A stretch of DNA of 64,000 nt. It comes from JBFHIJ01 sp963678775 (GTDB taxonomy: Bacteria > Bacteroidota > Ignavibacteria > Kapaibacteriales > UBA2268). The notes under the pieces are model-generated. The model was not told the DNA's origin. It ran no database searches and saw nothing but the letters and a program-made list of their open reading frames with translations. The stretch spans positions 1,054,001 through 1,118,000 of the forward strand of contig CAXXGR010000002.1 in NCBI GenBank assembly GCA_963678775.2. The letters run 5' to 3'. Position numbers and translations under genes: made by a program. Positions 41,480-50,164 of this stretch are shown in pieces (positions within the stretch are counted from its first letter, which is position 1; each line of letters begins with the position of its first letter).

Positions 41480-42814
41480 ATGAAATATATCAACTTATTG
41501 CTAATTTTTATTTTATCATTGTCCATTTCCAATGCAAAGAAAGTATATTATCTAAGACAAGAAACTAACAATGAAATTTGTGTGCATTTACAGAATTTAG
41601 ACAGTAATAATATATATGCAGTCATGCGAGGAGATGCTGAGCTGGTTGTTTACCATTCAACAGATCAGGGGAAGTCTTGGGATGATATTATCAGAAGAGA
41701 TCATATGGAGCATTTTCCCGAAGATTCTGTTTTAAATGTTGACTTCTGTAAAATTACAGATACAGACCATATGTATTTTTCATATTTTGATTATCCAATT
41801 ATTCTCTATACAGAGGATGGTGGTGCTAGTATTAAACATAAAACAGTTTCTGAGTTAATGCATAGGCAGAACTATAGTTTTAAAATGTTTGATATGTATG
41901 ATAATAACACCGGATTTGCTTTGGGTAATGGTGGCGATACTCTAGTAGTAACTAGAGACGGATGGAAAACTTATGATATACGAACCGTGCCGGAGTCATA
42001 TCCCACATTCCGAGGGGATGTAATATTCATAGATTCTGCTAATATAGCATTTTGTGTAAACATATACCATGGTCCTGGCTTTGTCAGATATAATATAGAC
42101 GAGGATAAGTTTTATGATTACTCACAAATGCCGGTAAAAGAAGAAGGCTATGGAGATAAGGAATTTTATGATTTTTGTTTTGTAAATGATTCTTTAGCTT
42201 ATGGTTGCGGGATGCAAGAGGAAGATGTTTTAAATGATCTAAATGATGTGATATGGAAGACTACCGATAAAGGTAAAACATGGAATATCATTTATTGTGA
42301 CTCAGTTATAACTCGATGTACTAAAATAGCATTCGCAAACGAGTATATTGGTGTTGTAGGTGGTCATACTGACGAATATATGTTTACTTATGATGGAGGA
42401 CAAACCTGGATTCCTTTCATAGTAGCTAGTGGTGTTTACGAATCTTATGGGTATGGTATTGAGCTTGCTTTTGCAGGCAGCTACTGGATAGTTACCAGTA
42501 GCGTAAGAGGTATATTCAGATATGAAGATGATAATACTGGGATAGCAAGCGAGCTATATAGCAATGTAAATATCAAGAAAATACATACTATGACTGATTT
42601 TCATATAGAAATAGAAGATTCTAAAAATAGAGACTTTGAAATATTGGTTGTTAGTATGGATGGCAGAAAGATACTTGATCAGAAACTAAGTTCTGCTTAC
42701 TCGGGAACATCAGATTATATTGATCTGGTTTCATTGCCTCAGGGCTCTTATATGTATCTGGTATCAAGTAATAACCAGCTAGTGGCTACAGGAAAATTTG
42801 TGAATGTGAGGTAG
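41480..42814 (+). CDS. T9SS-secreted beta-propeller protein (BNR/YCF48-like)
   Basis: 444 aa. A signal peptide (MKYINLLLIFILSLSISNA) is followed by repeated Asp-box-like blades: STDQGKSWDD, TEDGGASIKH, TRDGWKTYD, TTDKGKTWN and YDGGQTWIPF. The last 75 residues are a T9SS sorting domain (FEILVVSMDGRKILDQKL, SLPQGSYMYLVS). The protein is therefore likely exported across the outer membrane and anchored or released. Its ligand is unknown. Confidence 0.87.
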   Translation: MKYINLLLIFILSLSISNAKKVYYLRQETNNEICVHLQNLDSNNIYAVMRGDAELVVYHSTDQGKSWDDIIRRDHMEHFPEDSVLNVDFCKITDTDHMYFSYFDYPIILYTEDGGASIKHKTVSELMHRQNYSFKMFDMYDNNTGFALGNGGDTLVVTRDGWKTYDIRTVPESYPTFRGDVIFIDSANIAFCVNIYHGPGFVRYNIDEDKFYDYSQMPVKEEGYGDKEFYDFCFVNDSLAYGCGMQEEDVLNDLNDVIWKTTDKGKTWNIIYCDSVITRCTKIAFANEYIGVVGGHTDEYMFTYDGGQTWIPFIVASGVYESYGYGIELAFAGSYWIVTSSVRGIFRYEDDNTGIASELYSNVNIKKIHTMTDFHIEIEDSKNRDFEILVVSMDGRKILDQKLSSAYSGTSDYIDLVSLPQGSYMYLVSSNNQLVATGKFVNVR

Positions 42815-42831
42815 AATATAGTATAAAATAG

Positions 42832-42874
42832 ACTCTGTCCTTTGATTTATTATTTAAACTCTAATGGACAGAGT
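42832..42874 (+). terminator. Probable terminator after the beta-propeller gene
   Basis: Perfect 9-bp stem 42832-42840 with 42866-42874, with a 25-base loop. TTTAGTTT follows. The loop is long, so the call is moderate. Confidence 0.6.
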
Positions 42875-42953
42875 TTAGTTTACAGTCTCATTTTATATTT
42901 ACAAACTCTTTAAGGCATAAATTATTACAGACTACATTCAAACTCATGTATTA

Positions 42954-43697
42954 CTAAGATAAATATATATTTTGCCTATGATATGATAGGAATTCTATGT
43001 TTGGTAAAAATTTATCAGGAAGAGAAATCTGTATATTTTCATATAATTGAAAATATTGTATAAAAATAGCCTTGTTTATTTCGGATTTAAGTTTTTTTGA
43101 TATAAGGATTCTATAATGGTCATCGAGAGTAATGAAACCTTTATCAAAAGCTTTATCATGTAATGCGTTCAAGCAAAGCCCATTTCTAGGATTCAATCTT
43201 TCTTTTTCAGATTTTGCCCATGGAATAATGTGACTAGCAATTAGAAGCTCAGGCAAGTCAATTCCTGTAATACAGCACTTGTTCGAATATGCAGCCAAAA
43301 TTGAGGAACGGAAAAAACTTTGTGCTAATCTAGCTTTGATTACTCTTTTCTTTTCTGTTTCATGGTTCTGATTTAAAACTTCATCATTGCTATATATCAA
43401 CTTCTCTAATAACATTTCACTCTGTATAGCGAGATTTTCCCAATCACCATGAAATTCATTCCAAACTTCTTCTTCTAATTTACTACCATTTTTTAGACCT
43501 GTGATACCTTTCTTTTTGAGCTCAGGATCTAATCTTCCAAAGTTCCCAATTTTCATATTTAATGCGGAAGGTGTTCTTCCTAATTTATTCGCAACAGCTA
43601 TTATAAGTGGATGGTTTTTACTACTCTCCTTGAATGGTATTTTACAATATACATTGAAAGCTATAGTTGTTTCTTCCTTAGTCCACTTATTTTGCAT
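42954..43697 (-). CDS. HNH endonuclease
   Basis: 247 aa. The N-terminal half (KWTKEETTIAFNVYCKIPF; KLGRTPSALNMKIGNFGRLD) is a conserved helical region seen in a family of restriction-type HNH proteins. The C-terminal half holds the HNH fold: CCITGIDLPELLIASHIIPW, LNPRNGLCLNALHDKAFDKG. Predicted to cut DNA; the specificity is unknown. No methyltransferase or other defence gene is adjacent, so it stands alone between a secreted-protein gene and a tRNA gene. Confidence 0.88.
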   Translation of the reverse strand: MQNKWTKEETTIAFNVYCKIPFKESSKNHPLIIAVANKLGRTPSALNMKIGNFGRLDPELKKKGITGLKNGSKLEEEVWNEFHGDWENLAIQSEMLLEKLIYSNDEVLNQNHETEKKRVIKARLAQSFFRSSILAAYSNKCCITGIDLPELLIASHIIPWAKSEKERLNPRNGLCLNALHDKAFDKGFITLDDHYRILISKKLKSEINKAIFIQYFQLYENIQISLPDKFLPNIEFLSYHRQNIYLS

Positions 43698-43787
43698 TGT
43701 TATATTCTCATATGTATTTTATAAACAATATATAAAAAACATCAACAATATTCTAAAATATCTGAGACTGTTTTATCCACACCCACA

Positions 43788-43832
43788 ACAAAAAAAATCC
43801 CCACGCAATCTTCAGTGTTGCATGGGGATTTT
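43788..43832 (-). terminator. Intrinsic terminator of tRNA-Ser
   Basis: A 15-bp stem with one mismatch (43794-43808 with 43818-43832) and a nine-base loop. On the minus strand it is followed by a T-run. It lies 13 bases beyond the 3' end of the tRNA gene. Confidence 0.88.
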
Positions 43833-43844
43833 AAATTATTTAGC

Positions 43845-43936
43845 TGGCGGAGAAGGGGGGATTCGAACCCCCGGTACCCCGTGAAGAGTACGTCGGTTTA
43901 GCAAACCGGTGCATTCAGCCACTCTGCCACCTCTCC
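43845..43936 (-). tRNA. tRNA-Ser (anticodon GCU)
   Basis: On the minus strand the sequence starts GGAGAGGTGGCAGAGTGGC and ends with an encoded CCA. The 7-bp acceptor stem closes with one G-U pair. The anticodon loop is TTGCTAA, giving GCU, which reads AGC/AGU serine codons. A long variable arm, expected of class II serine tRNAs, lies between the anticodon arm and the GGTTCGAATCC T-arm. The top base pair of the anticodon stem appears mismatched (C-A). Confidence 0.96.
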
Positions 43937-44061
43937 TACACTCTCGTTTCCGATTGTGAGATACAAAAATACAATTATTTCCCGTAAAACAAAATACTTT
44001 TTTTGCAAAATATACTAAAAATGTACGTTTTTTTTGCATTACGGGAAATAAGTTAAGATTG

Positions 44062-44829
44062 CTATAATTCCTTATGCACAGTAGTTGCATTTGCTTGAGC
44101 TGTTGGGGTGATGAGTACGTCCTGAATCATCACGTGAGCAGGGCGAGTAGCTGCGAAAAGAGCTACGTCTGCTATGTCTTCGCCTATTAGTGGTTGGAAA
44201 CCTTTATAAACGCCCTTTGCTTTCTCTTTGTCGCCATGGAATCGCACTTCTGCGAATTCTGTTTCTACCAAACCCGGATCGATGTTGCAAACTTTTACGT
44301 TAGTGCCGTTTGTATCTATTGCAATACCCTCAGAAATTGCTTTTACTGCTGCTTTAGACGCGCAGTAAACGTTGCCGCCCGGATAAACCTGTCTGCCGGC
44401 TATGGATGCGATATTAATAATCATGCCTGATTCTCTTTTGGTCATGCGAGGGAGAAGTACGCGAGTCATGTAAAGAAGCCCTTTTACGTTAGTATCTATC
44501 ATTTCTTCCCAGTTTTGGATTACCCCATCCTGTATTTTTTCTGTGCCGCGGGCTAAGCCTGCATTATTGATTAGGATGTCTATGTCTTTCCATTCTTGCG
44601 GTAAGTCCATTGCTTTCTTTACTTCATCCAGATTTCTTACATCGTAAGCAAGTGTAAGATACTCTGTGCCAAATTCTTTATTCAATTTTTCGGCTAATGC
44701 TTTAATTCTGTCTTCTCTTCTTGCTGTAAGGATAAGCCTTGCGCCTTCTTTTGCGAATGCGTAAGCACATGCTTCGCCTATACCTGCAGAAGCACCCGTC
44801 ACGATTACTGTTTTACCTTTAAGTCTCAT
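44062..44829 (-). CDS. SDR-family oxidoreductase (YdfG-like)
   Basis: 255 aa. Classical short-chain dehydrogenase: TGASAGIGEA binds the cofactor (residues 11-20), INNAG lies near residue 88 and YCASK holds the catalytic Tyr and Lys near residue 155. The R-R in TARREDR after the second strand suggests NADPH. It resembles YdfG, which oxidises serine and 3-hydroxy acids, but the exact substrate is inferred only. Transcribed with the TraB-like gene upstream, with 16 bases between. Confidence 0.9.
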   Translation of the reverse strand: MRLKGKTVIVTGASAGIGEACAYAFAKEGARLILTARREDRIKALAEKLNKEFGTEYLTLAYDVRNLDEVKKAMDLPQEWKDIDILINNAGLARGTEKIQDGVIQNWEEMIDTNVKGLLYMTRVLLPRMTKRESGMIINIASIAGRQVYPGGNVYCASKAAVKAISEGIAIDTNGTNVKVCNIDPGLVETEFAEVRFHGDKEKAKGVYKGFQPLIGEDIADVALFAATRPAHVMIQDVLITPTAQANATTVHKEL

Positions 44830-44845
44830 TTGTATATTCCTCTGA

Positions 44846-45724
44846 TTATAGTTGATTAACAGTGTAGCCCATATCTTCTAAAAGTTCTATGATGGATTTG
44901 TCTCCACATAAGTGACCGGCACCGACCACAACATAAAAAGTACCACCATCTACTAAGTAAGAATTTATCTTATTTGCCATGTTTATATTTCTATCGCGTA
45001 GTAATTCATTCATAAGCTTTTCTGATTCATCGTCCATTTCAGCAGATTCTTCTATAACTTTCACTATTTTATCTGTGTCTGCATTTTTCCATGCTTCAAT
45101 CAAACTCTTCAAATCTGACATATTTTCCGAATTTTGCTCTGCGTTTAGATATTGTCTCATTTTTTTAGGATCAACATCAATTACTTTCTCAAGTATTGCC
45201 ATTTGAGTTCCTATCTCTTCCAGACCTATTTTTGATTTATCCGAAGCGCGAGCTGCTAAGTGCATATCAATTCCTTCAGCCATAGAAGAGAAGTCTTTGG
45301 ATTCTTCGTTATCACCCATTATTTGAGCCATCATCAAAGCATATCCGGGCTTAAAAGTATTATAAACCATCTCAGGCAATCCCATTTTTTCAAGTCTTTC
45401 GCTCAAAATTTTGTATATGTCAGCAGGTACCATGTCTTTTAGAGTTTTTCCGTTCCTAAGTTGGACTAATTTGAGTACTGAACTAGGGTCAACATCGTCC
45501 ATATTTACTTCTGTAACGAATATCTTGGAGGAGTCTAGCTTCTCATAATAAATATTATCCAAAGGATATAAGCTACTATCCGCTATGTGGATAGAACCAA
45601 CAAGGAAAACAGTTGAGTTTGGAGTACGCACTTCCCACATCATGTGCTTTTTGCCTTGTGGCACTGAAGAGCATGCTGTGAATGTAATCACAATTAGAAG
45701 AAAAGCCCAGTATCTTTTAAGCAT
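44846..45724 (-). CDS. TraB/GumN-family lipoprotein
   Basis: 292 aa from ATG 45724, which follows GAGGA by seven bases; an ATG five codons earlier is less suited. The signal ends in the lipobox FTACSS. The TraB/GumN domain shows FLVGSIHIADSSLYPL near residue 42, EEIGTQMAIL and the C-terminal GAGHLCGDKSIIELLEDMG. Relatives with two GxxH motifs are metal-dependent proteases in the Tiki family; the bacterial role is mostly unknown. Confidence 0.88.
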   Translation of the reverse strand: MLKRYWAFLLIVITFTACSSVPQGKKHMMWEVRTPNSTVFLVGSIHIADSSLYPLDNIYYEKLDSSKIFVTEVNMDDVDPSSVLKLVQLRNGKTLKDMVPADIYKILSERLEKMGLPEMVYNTFKPGYALMMAQIMGDNEESKDFSSMAEGIDMHLAARASDKSKIGLEEIGTQMAILEKVIDVDPKKMRQYLNAEQNSENMSDLKSLIEAWKNADTDKIVKVIEESAEMDDESEKLMNELLRDRNINMANKINSYLVDGGTFYVVVGAGHLCGDKSIIELLEDMGYTVNQL

Positions 45725-45843
45725 AACAGTCCTCTGCATTTTGGATATGTATATAAATCAAGATTTTGTAATTGCAGTAGGCAACTTATCAAATCTTTTT
45801 TAAAATACAAGGTAAAAAATGAATTATATTCATAGGGAGATGA

Positions 45844-46560
45844 TTAGAGAGTATCGTTTTTGTGTAGATTTTTTACTTTGAAGATATCAAAAAACATAGT
45901 GATAGAATCTTTTATAGGATTGACTGTACTTCTGTCATCGTTATACCATTCCACAGGTACTTCTGAAATTGCAAATCCCAGCTTGTCAGCCAAATATATT
46001 ATCTCAAGATCAAAACCAAATCCTTTGATTTTCATCTTTGAAAAAATATCCTGAGCTGCCTTGGCTGTAAATCCTTTGAAGCCACACTGGGTATCTTTTA
46101 TTCCACTAATCAGAAATAGCTGTACTAGTTTGTTAAATGTTTTGCCCATAAACTCTCTATAGGCTGGCTGGTGCTTTTTTATCATAGAATAATCAAGTGC
46201 ACGGCTTCCGATAAATACTTCTGTACCGATGCTCATTGCTGTTATTACTTTGTCTATTTCTTTGACAGGTGTCGAAAAATCAGCATCAGAAAAGACTCTT
46301 ATCTCACCTTTAGCTTCAAGCATCCCACGAGTAACAGCAGCGCCTTTGCCCATATTTTGGGGTTGTCTGATAACTTTTATTATATCTGAAGCGAATGAGT
46401 TGGCAATTTCAACAGTCGAATCAGAGGAGCCATCATCTACCACTATTATTTCGTAGCTTAATGATTTAGTAGCAAAGAACTCGAGAGCATAATCCAAAGA
46501 GCTTTTGATCCTTTGTTCTTCGTTGTAAGCCGGAATTATTAGTGATAAATCTGGAGTCAT
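45844..46560 (-). CDS. Family 2 glycosyltransferase (dolichyl-phosphate glucosyltransferase-like)
   Basis: 238 aa from ATG 46560 (MTPDLSLIIPAYNEEQRI). An in-frame ATG at 46614 lies inside the terminator hairpin and is rejected. GT-A fold motifs: VVDDGSSDST (residues about 41-50), FSDADFSTP (DxD-type metal site) and GIKDTQCGFKGFT. The protein is similar to ALG5-type enzymes that transfer a sugar from UDP-glucose to a polyprenyl phosphate. Only a soluble domain is seen. Confidence 0.88.
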   Translation of the reverse strand: MTPDLSLIIPAYNEEQRIKSSLDYALEFFATKSLSYEIIVVDDGSSDSTVEIANSFASDIIKVIRQPQNMGKGAAVTRGMLEAKGEIRVFSDADFSTPVKEIDKVITAMSIGTEVFIGSRALDYSMIKKHQPAYREFMGKTFNKLVQLFLISGIKDTQCGFKGFTAKAAQDIFSKMKIKGFGFDLEIIYLADKLGFAISEVPVEWYNDDRSTVNPIKDSITMFFDIFKVKNLHKNDTL

Positions 46561-46590
46561 AAAATTCGCTGTTTTAAAATCAAATAATTT

Positions 46591-46628
46591 AAAAAAAAGC
46601 GGAACACTATGCAAATAGGTTCCGCTTT
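46591..46628 (-). terminator. Intrinsic terminator after the DUF2723 gene
   Basis: Perfect 10-bp stem 46596-46605 with 46619-46628. On the minus strand a run of eight T follows (the A-run at 46591-46598). It separates the DUF2723 gene from the glycosyltransferase gene. Confidence 0.9.
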
Positions 46629-46647
46629 ATTATTGGAAAAAAGCAAA

Positions 46648-49600
46648 TTAATTTTGAGCTGTAACTGTTGAGTCAGCAGTTGCTGCCTCAGGATTCACTT
46701 TTTTATTTAATTCATCTAAAACAGGCTTGAGTTCGCTACCTGCAAAGTAGGAGATCATGCCGTTTTGTGAAGATTGATATCTTTGCATCATTGAGTTAGC
46801 TGTATCCAAAGCTGCTTGAGCTCCTGACTGCATTTCAACTTCACTAATAATCAATTTAGAAGAAATCATGCCTGCTCGTACTTTATTGCCTTCGAGCTGA
46901 GCTATTTCTCTTTGATATTGAGAAGAGTTGCCGCCAAAGTTTTGGTTTCTAAAAGCATCTATTTGAGCGACCCATTTATCGACAACTCCTTTAGCATTCG
47001 CATAGTCGCCTAATGCTTTGTACAAGTCAATAGCAGCCTGATAAGGACCATATCTAAAATGAACTACTTCATAAAAGGTTAAGTCTTCTCTTAGTTTTGG
47101 ATTGTCAATCAGAGCATTTGCGTATTTAAGACCTGCTTCTGCAATCGGCGCTATTTTGTCAGTTTGGCCTGCTTCTTTATAGATATCAACCATTCTTGTC
47201 GCTATGTCATGTTGAATAGGGAACTGCTTAAGAGATATATTTTCATTTAATACATCTAACACTTCCGCTGCTTTTTTGCTATTGCCATGTTGCACATGGT
47301 AATCTGCAAGAGTCAGATATAAATGTCTGTAAGTACCCATAATGCGGCGGTGTACTTCGTCGTAATAGACATCCATATTATTTAAATTACGCAACTTGAA
47401 GCCATATTTTGGAGTTTTGCTGTAATCATCTGAATTATCAATATTGAGTAGATTTGCTTCTAAAATCTCAGCATCAATGCCCGATGAGCCGCCCGTCCTT
47501 TGGATTACAGGGCAAATCTTATGAGCCATACCTACTGTTCTGAAATATTTTTCTAAACCACAGAATGCATCAGGGCCAACTGTTGCAGAGAAATACACAG
47601 GGCGTTCCAGTCTTGTTTGTTGAAGAATGTTTAAGATTAGTTTATCCTGCACTCTAAACAAGTGAATCATTTTTCCATCTACTTCTCTAAATGGCTTACC
47701 TTCAAATTGGAAAGTCCATTGTCCTGAATTTATAATATCCTGATTGTCAGTATATTTCGCTAATATTTCCGGTTTGATAGGAATTGTAACGCTTCTTATT
47801 TCACCGAAATCATAAGACAAAGCTTTAGGATTATCATCTGTAACTTGAATAGAATCATCTGCAAATGTTAAAGGTACTTTTTTTGCACCCCAAGGTTCTC
47901 TATTTTTAACTTGATCGAGGTACCAAAGCGTATTACCTAAAGAAAGGTTTACTACTCTGACATCTCTTCTCACACCTGTTACATCTTGAATAAACCAAAG
48001 AGGGAAAGTATCATTGTCACCATTGGTGAATAGGATTGCGTTTTCCTCAGTACTTTGCAGTATGTTATAAGAGTAATCAAATGGGAGATAGTTTCCTGCA
48101 CGGCTGTGAATTTTCCAGCCTTGTGCCATGTTAAGAGGTGCGATTATAAATGCAATAATTAACACCACAGAAACTACAGCAGGATTTGCTTTCCCTGAGG
48201 CTTTTTTGAGTTGATTCATTATCCCGTAGGAGCCAAGACCAATCCAAATACACCATACCATAAAGGAGCCTGCATAGAAGTAATCTCTTTCGCGAGGCTG
48301 TGGATCTTGCTGGTTTTGGGCAATTGCAGTAAGCACACCCATTAGTAAGAACATTATTAGGAATGAGAATGCCATTTTTCGATCTTCGTTGAAGTGGAAG
48401 AATAAGCCAATCAATCCAAGCAAGAAAGGCAGACCCCAAAAAGCAATTGGGAACTGGTCGGCATAGCCCGAGTCATAGTGCATGGATTCGCTCTTGTTTT
48501 TACCAAAGAGATAATAAGCTCCATCTTGCACATCAGTGCCTTTTCCTACAAAGTTCCAAGCAAAATACCTAAAGTACATGTGATTAATTTGGTATTTCCA
48601 CATGTAGGCAAGTTCACCGGAAGTATTTATTCTTTTGAACTCGGGCACAGATATACTAGTGCCGTCGTTTCTTCTTACTTCTTTGTTAGATGGCGGATAC
48701 CAAGGTCCGTAAGTAAACTCACCATTTGCTTCTTTTTGAGTATATCTATAAGTCATCATATCTCTATCTTCGTATCTACGAGGCCAGAAAGGTGCATCAC
48801 CATACTGCTCACGTCCAAGATATGAAGAAAGACTAGCGAAGTCTTTAGGTTCATTTTCATTCATTGGAGGGTTCGCGTTTGAACGAAGCAGAATCTGTGT
48901 ATAAGTGGTATAACCAAGCAATACCAAGAGGAATGCAGCACTAATAAGCTGCAGGATTTGCATGTTCTTTTTGCGTCCGTATATAAATCCATATGCTACT
49001 GCAGCTATGCCAACAATAGCAAGCAGAGTCAAGCCAAGGCTATCGCTAGTAGCGTACTCTCTGGCTAAATTTCTGGAAACGCTGTGGCCTGCCAATAATG
49101 AAGGCAACCATTTTACTATACCCGGATATATGATAAAGAATGTAACAACAGCAAATATACCCATGATAATAAAAGATTTATGACTGTATTCGTATTTCCT
49201 GAAGTAAACTACCATAACTATAGAAAATATAGCTAAAATAGATAGCAGGTGGACACCTGTGGACAGACCAATCAAATAAAATATCAAAAGTAAATATCTT
49301 TCGTGCTTTGGATTGTCTGCTTCTTCATTCCATCTCATCATTAACCAAACAATCACGGCTACGAAAAGTGAAGATGCAGCATACACTTCTGATTCGACTG
49401 CGTTAAACCAAAAAGTATCACTAAAGGTAAGCGCCGCTGCCCCTATAAATGCAGAACCATAGACAGCTAGAGCATCAGCAATAGACTCTATTTTATCTTT
49501 GCGGAAGTTCTTGATTACCATCACGGTAATGAGGTAAATCAGCCATACCGTAAGCGCACTGGCAACTACAGAAACCATATTGATTCGCCACGCCTGCTCA

Positions 49601-49812
49601 CCAAATGGAATTAATACGTGAAAAAGCTTACCAATCATAAGGAACAAAGGTGCTCCAGGAGGGTGTGGTACTTGCTGCCAAACAGCAGAAGCAGAAAATT
49701 CGCCACAATCCCAAAACGGAACGGTAGGTTGTACCGTCATGGTGTAAACGACAAATGCCAAAATAAATGACAAGATGCCGAAAATTCTGTGTAGTAGTTT
49801 TTGATTCATCAA
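46648..49812 (-). CDS. DUF2723 membrane protein with C-terminal repeat region
   Basis: 1054 aa. The N-terminal third is a multi-helix membrane domain of the DUF2723 type: QPTVPFWDCGEFSASAVWQQ at residues 28-47, with the Asp-Glu pair seen in GT-C glycosyltransferases, then PPGAPLFLMIGKLFH and FWFNAVESEVYAAS. More helices follow to about residue 590. A soluble region comes next (NGDNDTFPLWFIQDVTGVRR near 625-644), then a helical C-terminus that looks TPR-like. Probably a protein O-glycosyltransferase or related envelope enzyme, by analogy; not proven. Confidence 0.88.
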   Translation of the reverse strand: MMNQKLLHRIFGILSFILAFVVYTMTVQPTVPFWDCGEFSASAVWQQVPHPPGAPLFLMIGKLFHVLIPFGEQAWRINMVSVVASALTVWLIYLITVMVIKNFRKDKIESIADALAVYGSAFIGAAALTFSDTFWFNAVESEVYAASSLFVAVIVWLMMRWNEEADNPKHERYLLLIFYLIGLSTGVHLLSILAIFSIVMVVYFRKYEYSHKSFIIMGIFAVVTFFIIYPGIVKWLPSLLAGHSVSRNLAREYATSDSLGLTLLAIVGIAAVAYGFIYGRKKNMQILQLISAAFLLVLLGYTTYTQILLRSNANPPMNENEPKDFASLSSYLGREQYGDAPFWPRRYEDRDMMTYRYTQKEANGEFTYGPWYPPSNKEVRRNDGTSISVPEFKRINTSGELAYMWKYQINHMYFRYFAWNFVGKGTDVQDGAYYLFGKNKSESMHYDSGYADQFPIAFWGLPFLLGLIGLFFHFNEDRKMAFSFLIMFLLMGVLTAIAQNQQDPQPRERDYFYAGSFMVWCIWIGLGSYGIMNQLKKASGKANPAVVSVVLIIAFIIAPLNMAQGWKIHSRAGNYLPFDYSYNILQSTEENAILFTNGDNDTFPLWFIQDVTGVRRDVRVVNLSLGNTLWYLDQVKNREPWGAKKVPLTFADDSIQVTDDNPKALSYDFGEIRSVTIPIKPEILAKYTDNQDIINSGQWTFQFEGKPFREVDGKMIHLFRVQDKLILNILQQTRLERPVYFSATVGPDAFCGLEKYFRTVGMAHKICPVIQRTGGSSGIDAEILEANLLNIDNSDDYSKTPKYGFKLRNLNNMDVYYDEVHRRIMGTYRHLYLTLADYHVQHGNSKKAAEVLDVLNENISLKQFPIQHDIATRMVDIYKEAGQTDKIAPIAEAGLKYANALIDNPKLREDLTFYEVVHFRYGPYQAAIDLYKALGDYANAKGVVDKWVAQIDAFRNQNFGGNSSQYQREIAQLEGNKVRAGMISSKLIISEVEMQSGAQAALDTANSMMQRYQSSQNGMISYFAGSELKPVLDELNKKVNPEAATADSTVTAQN

Positions 49813-50100
49813 ATCAAACCAAATGTCTATGGAACATATATTATTTCTATTTTAGAAGCTGTAATTTATACTAGCTAACAATTTACTAAATATGCAATAC
49901 CTAACAAAAGAGTAAACACAACTCCTGCTTAGTTTTTTGTCTACTCTTTACTATTCAAAAAGTTCATGACAAAAAGTATTATTATGATTTTAATCTTTAG
50001 TCAAAGCAGATAAACAATAATATTTGAGTTTTACGCTTAGTGGAGTGCTTGTATTTTGAGAGAGAAATGAGGGTGTTTACGTGATGCGCAGGTAGCGAAA
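49813..50100. other. Intergenic region without a gene
   Basis: This forms most of the 352-base gap between the DUF2723 gene and the MFS gene, both on the minus strand. No ORF with coding character is seen. It must hold the DUF2723 promoter on the minus strand, but no clear -10/-35 pair stands out. A short imperfect hairpin (AAGAGTA with TACTCTT) lies near 49908-49952. Confidence 0.6.
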
Positions 50101-50147
50101 ATACAAAACCGCTTAGTAGAAATAAGTTCTATTAAGCGGTTTTGTAT
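50101..50147 (-). terminator. Long hairpin terminator after the MFS gene
   Basis: A 21-bp stem (50101-50121 with 50127-50147) with one G-T pair and a five-base loop. It lies 18 bases beyond the stop of the MFS gene on the minus strand. The 3' arm on that strand has TTTTGTATTTT. Confidence 0.85.
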
Positions 50148-50164
50148 AATACATCATAAATAAA

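Noticed and set aside
43501..43884. A 127-codon plus-strand open frame over the HNH gene start
   Set aside because: It is antisense to the HNH gene and runs into the tRNA, with no family resemblance.
43845..43936. tRNA-Ser as an integration site for a mobile island
   Set aside because: No integrase gene and no visible repeat of the tRNA 3' end flanks the neighbouring genes.
43836..44090. An 84-codon open frame on the minus strand
   Set aside because: It covers tRNA-Ser and overlaps the end of the SDR gene; the peptide reflects the tRNA sequence.
48478..48825. A 115-codon plus-strand open frame
   Set aside because: It lies antisense inside the DUF2723 gene, whose protein sequence is well conserved there.
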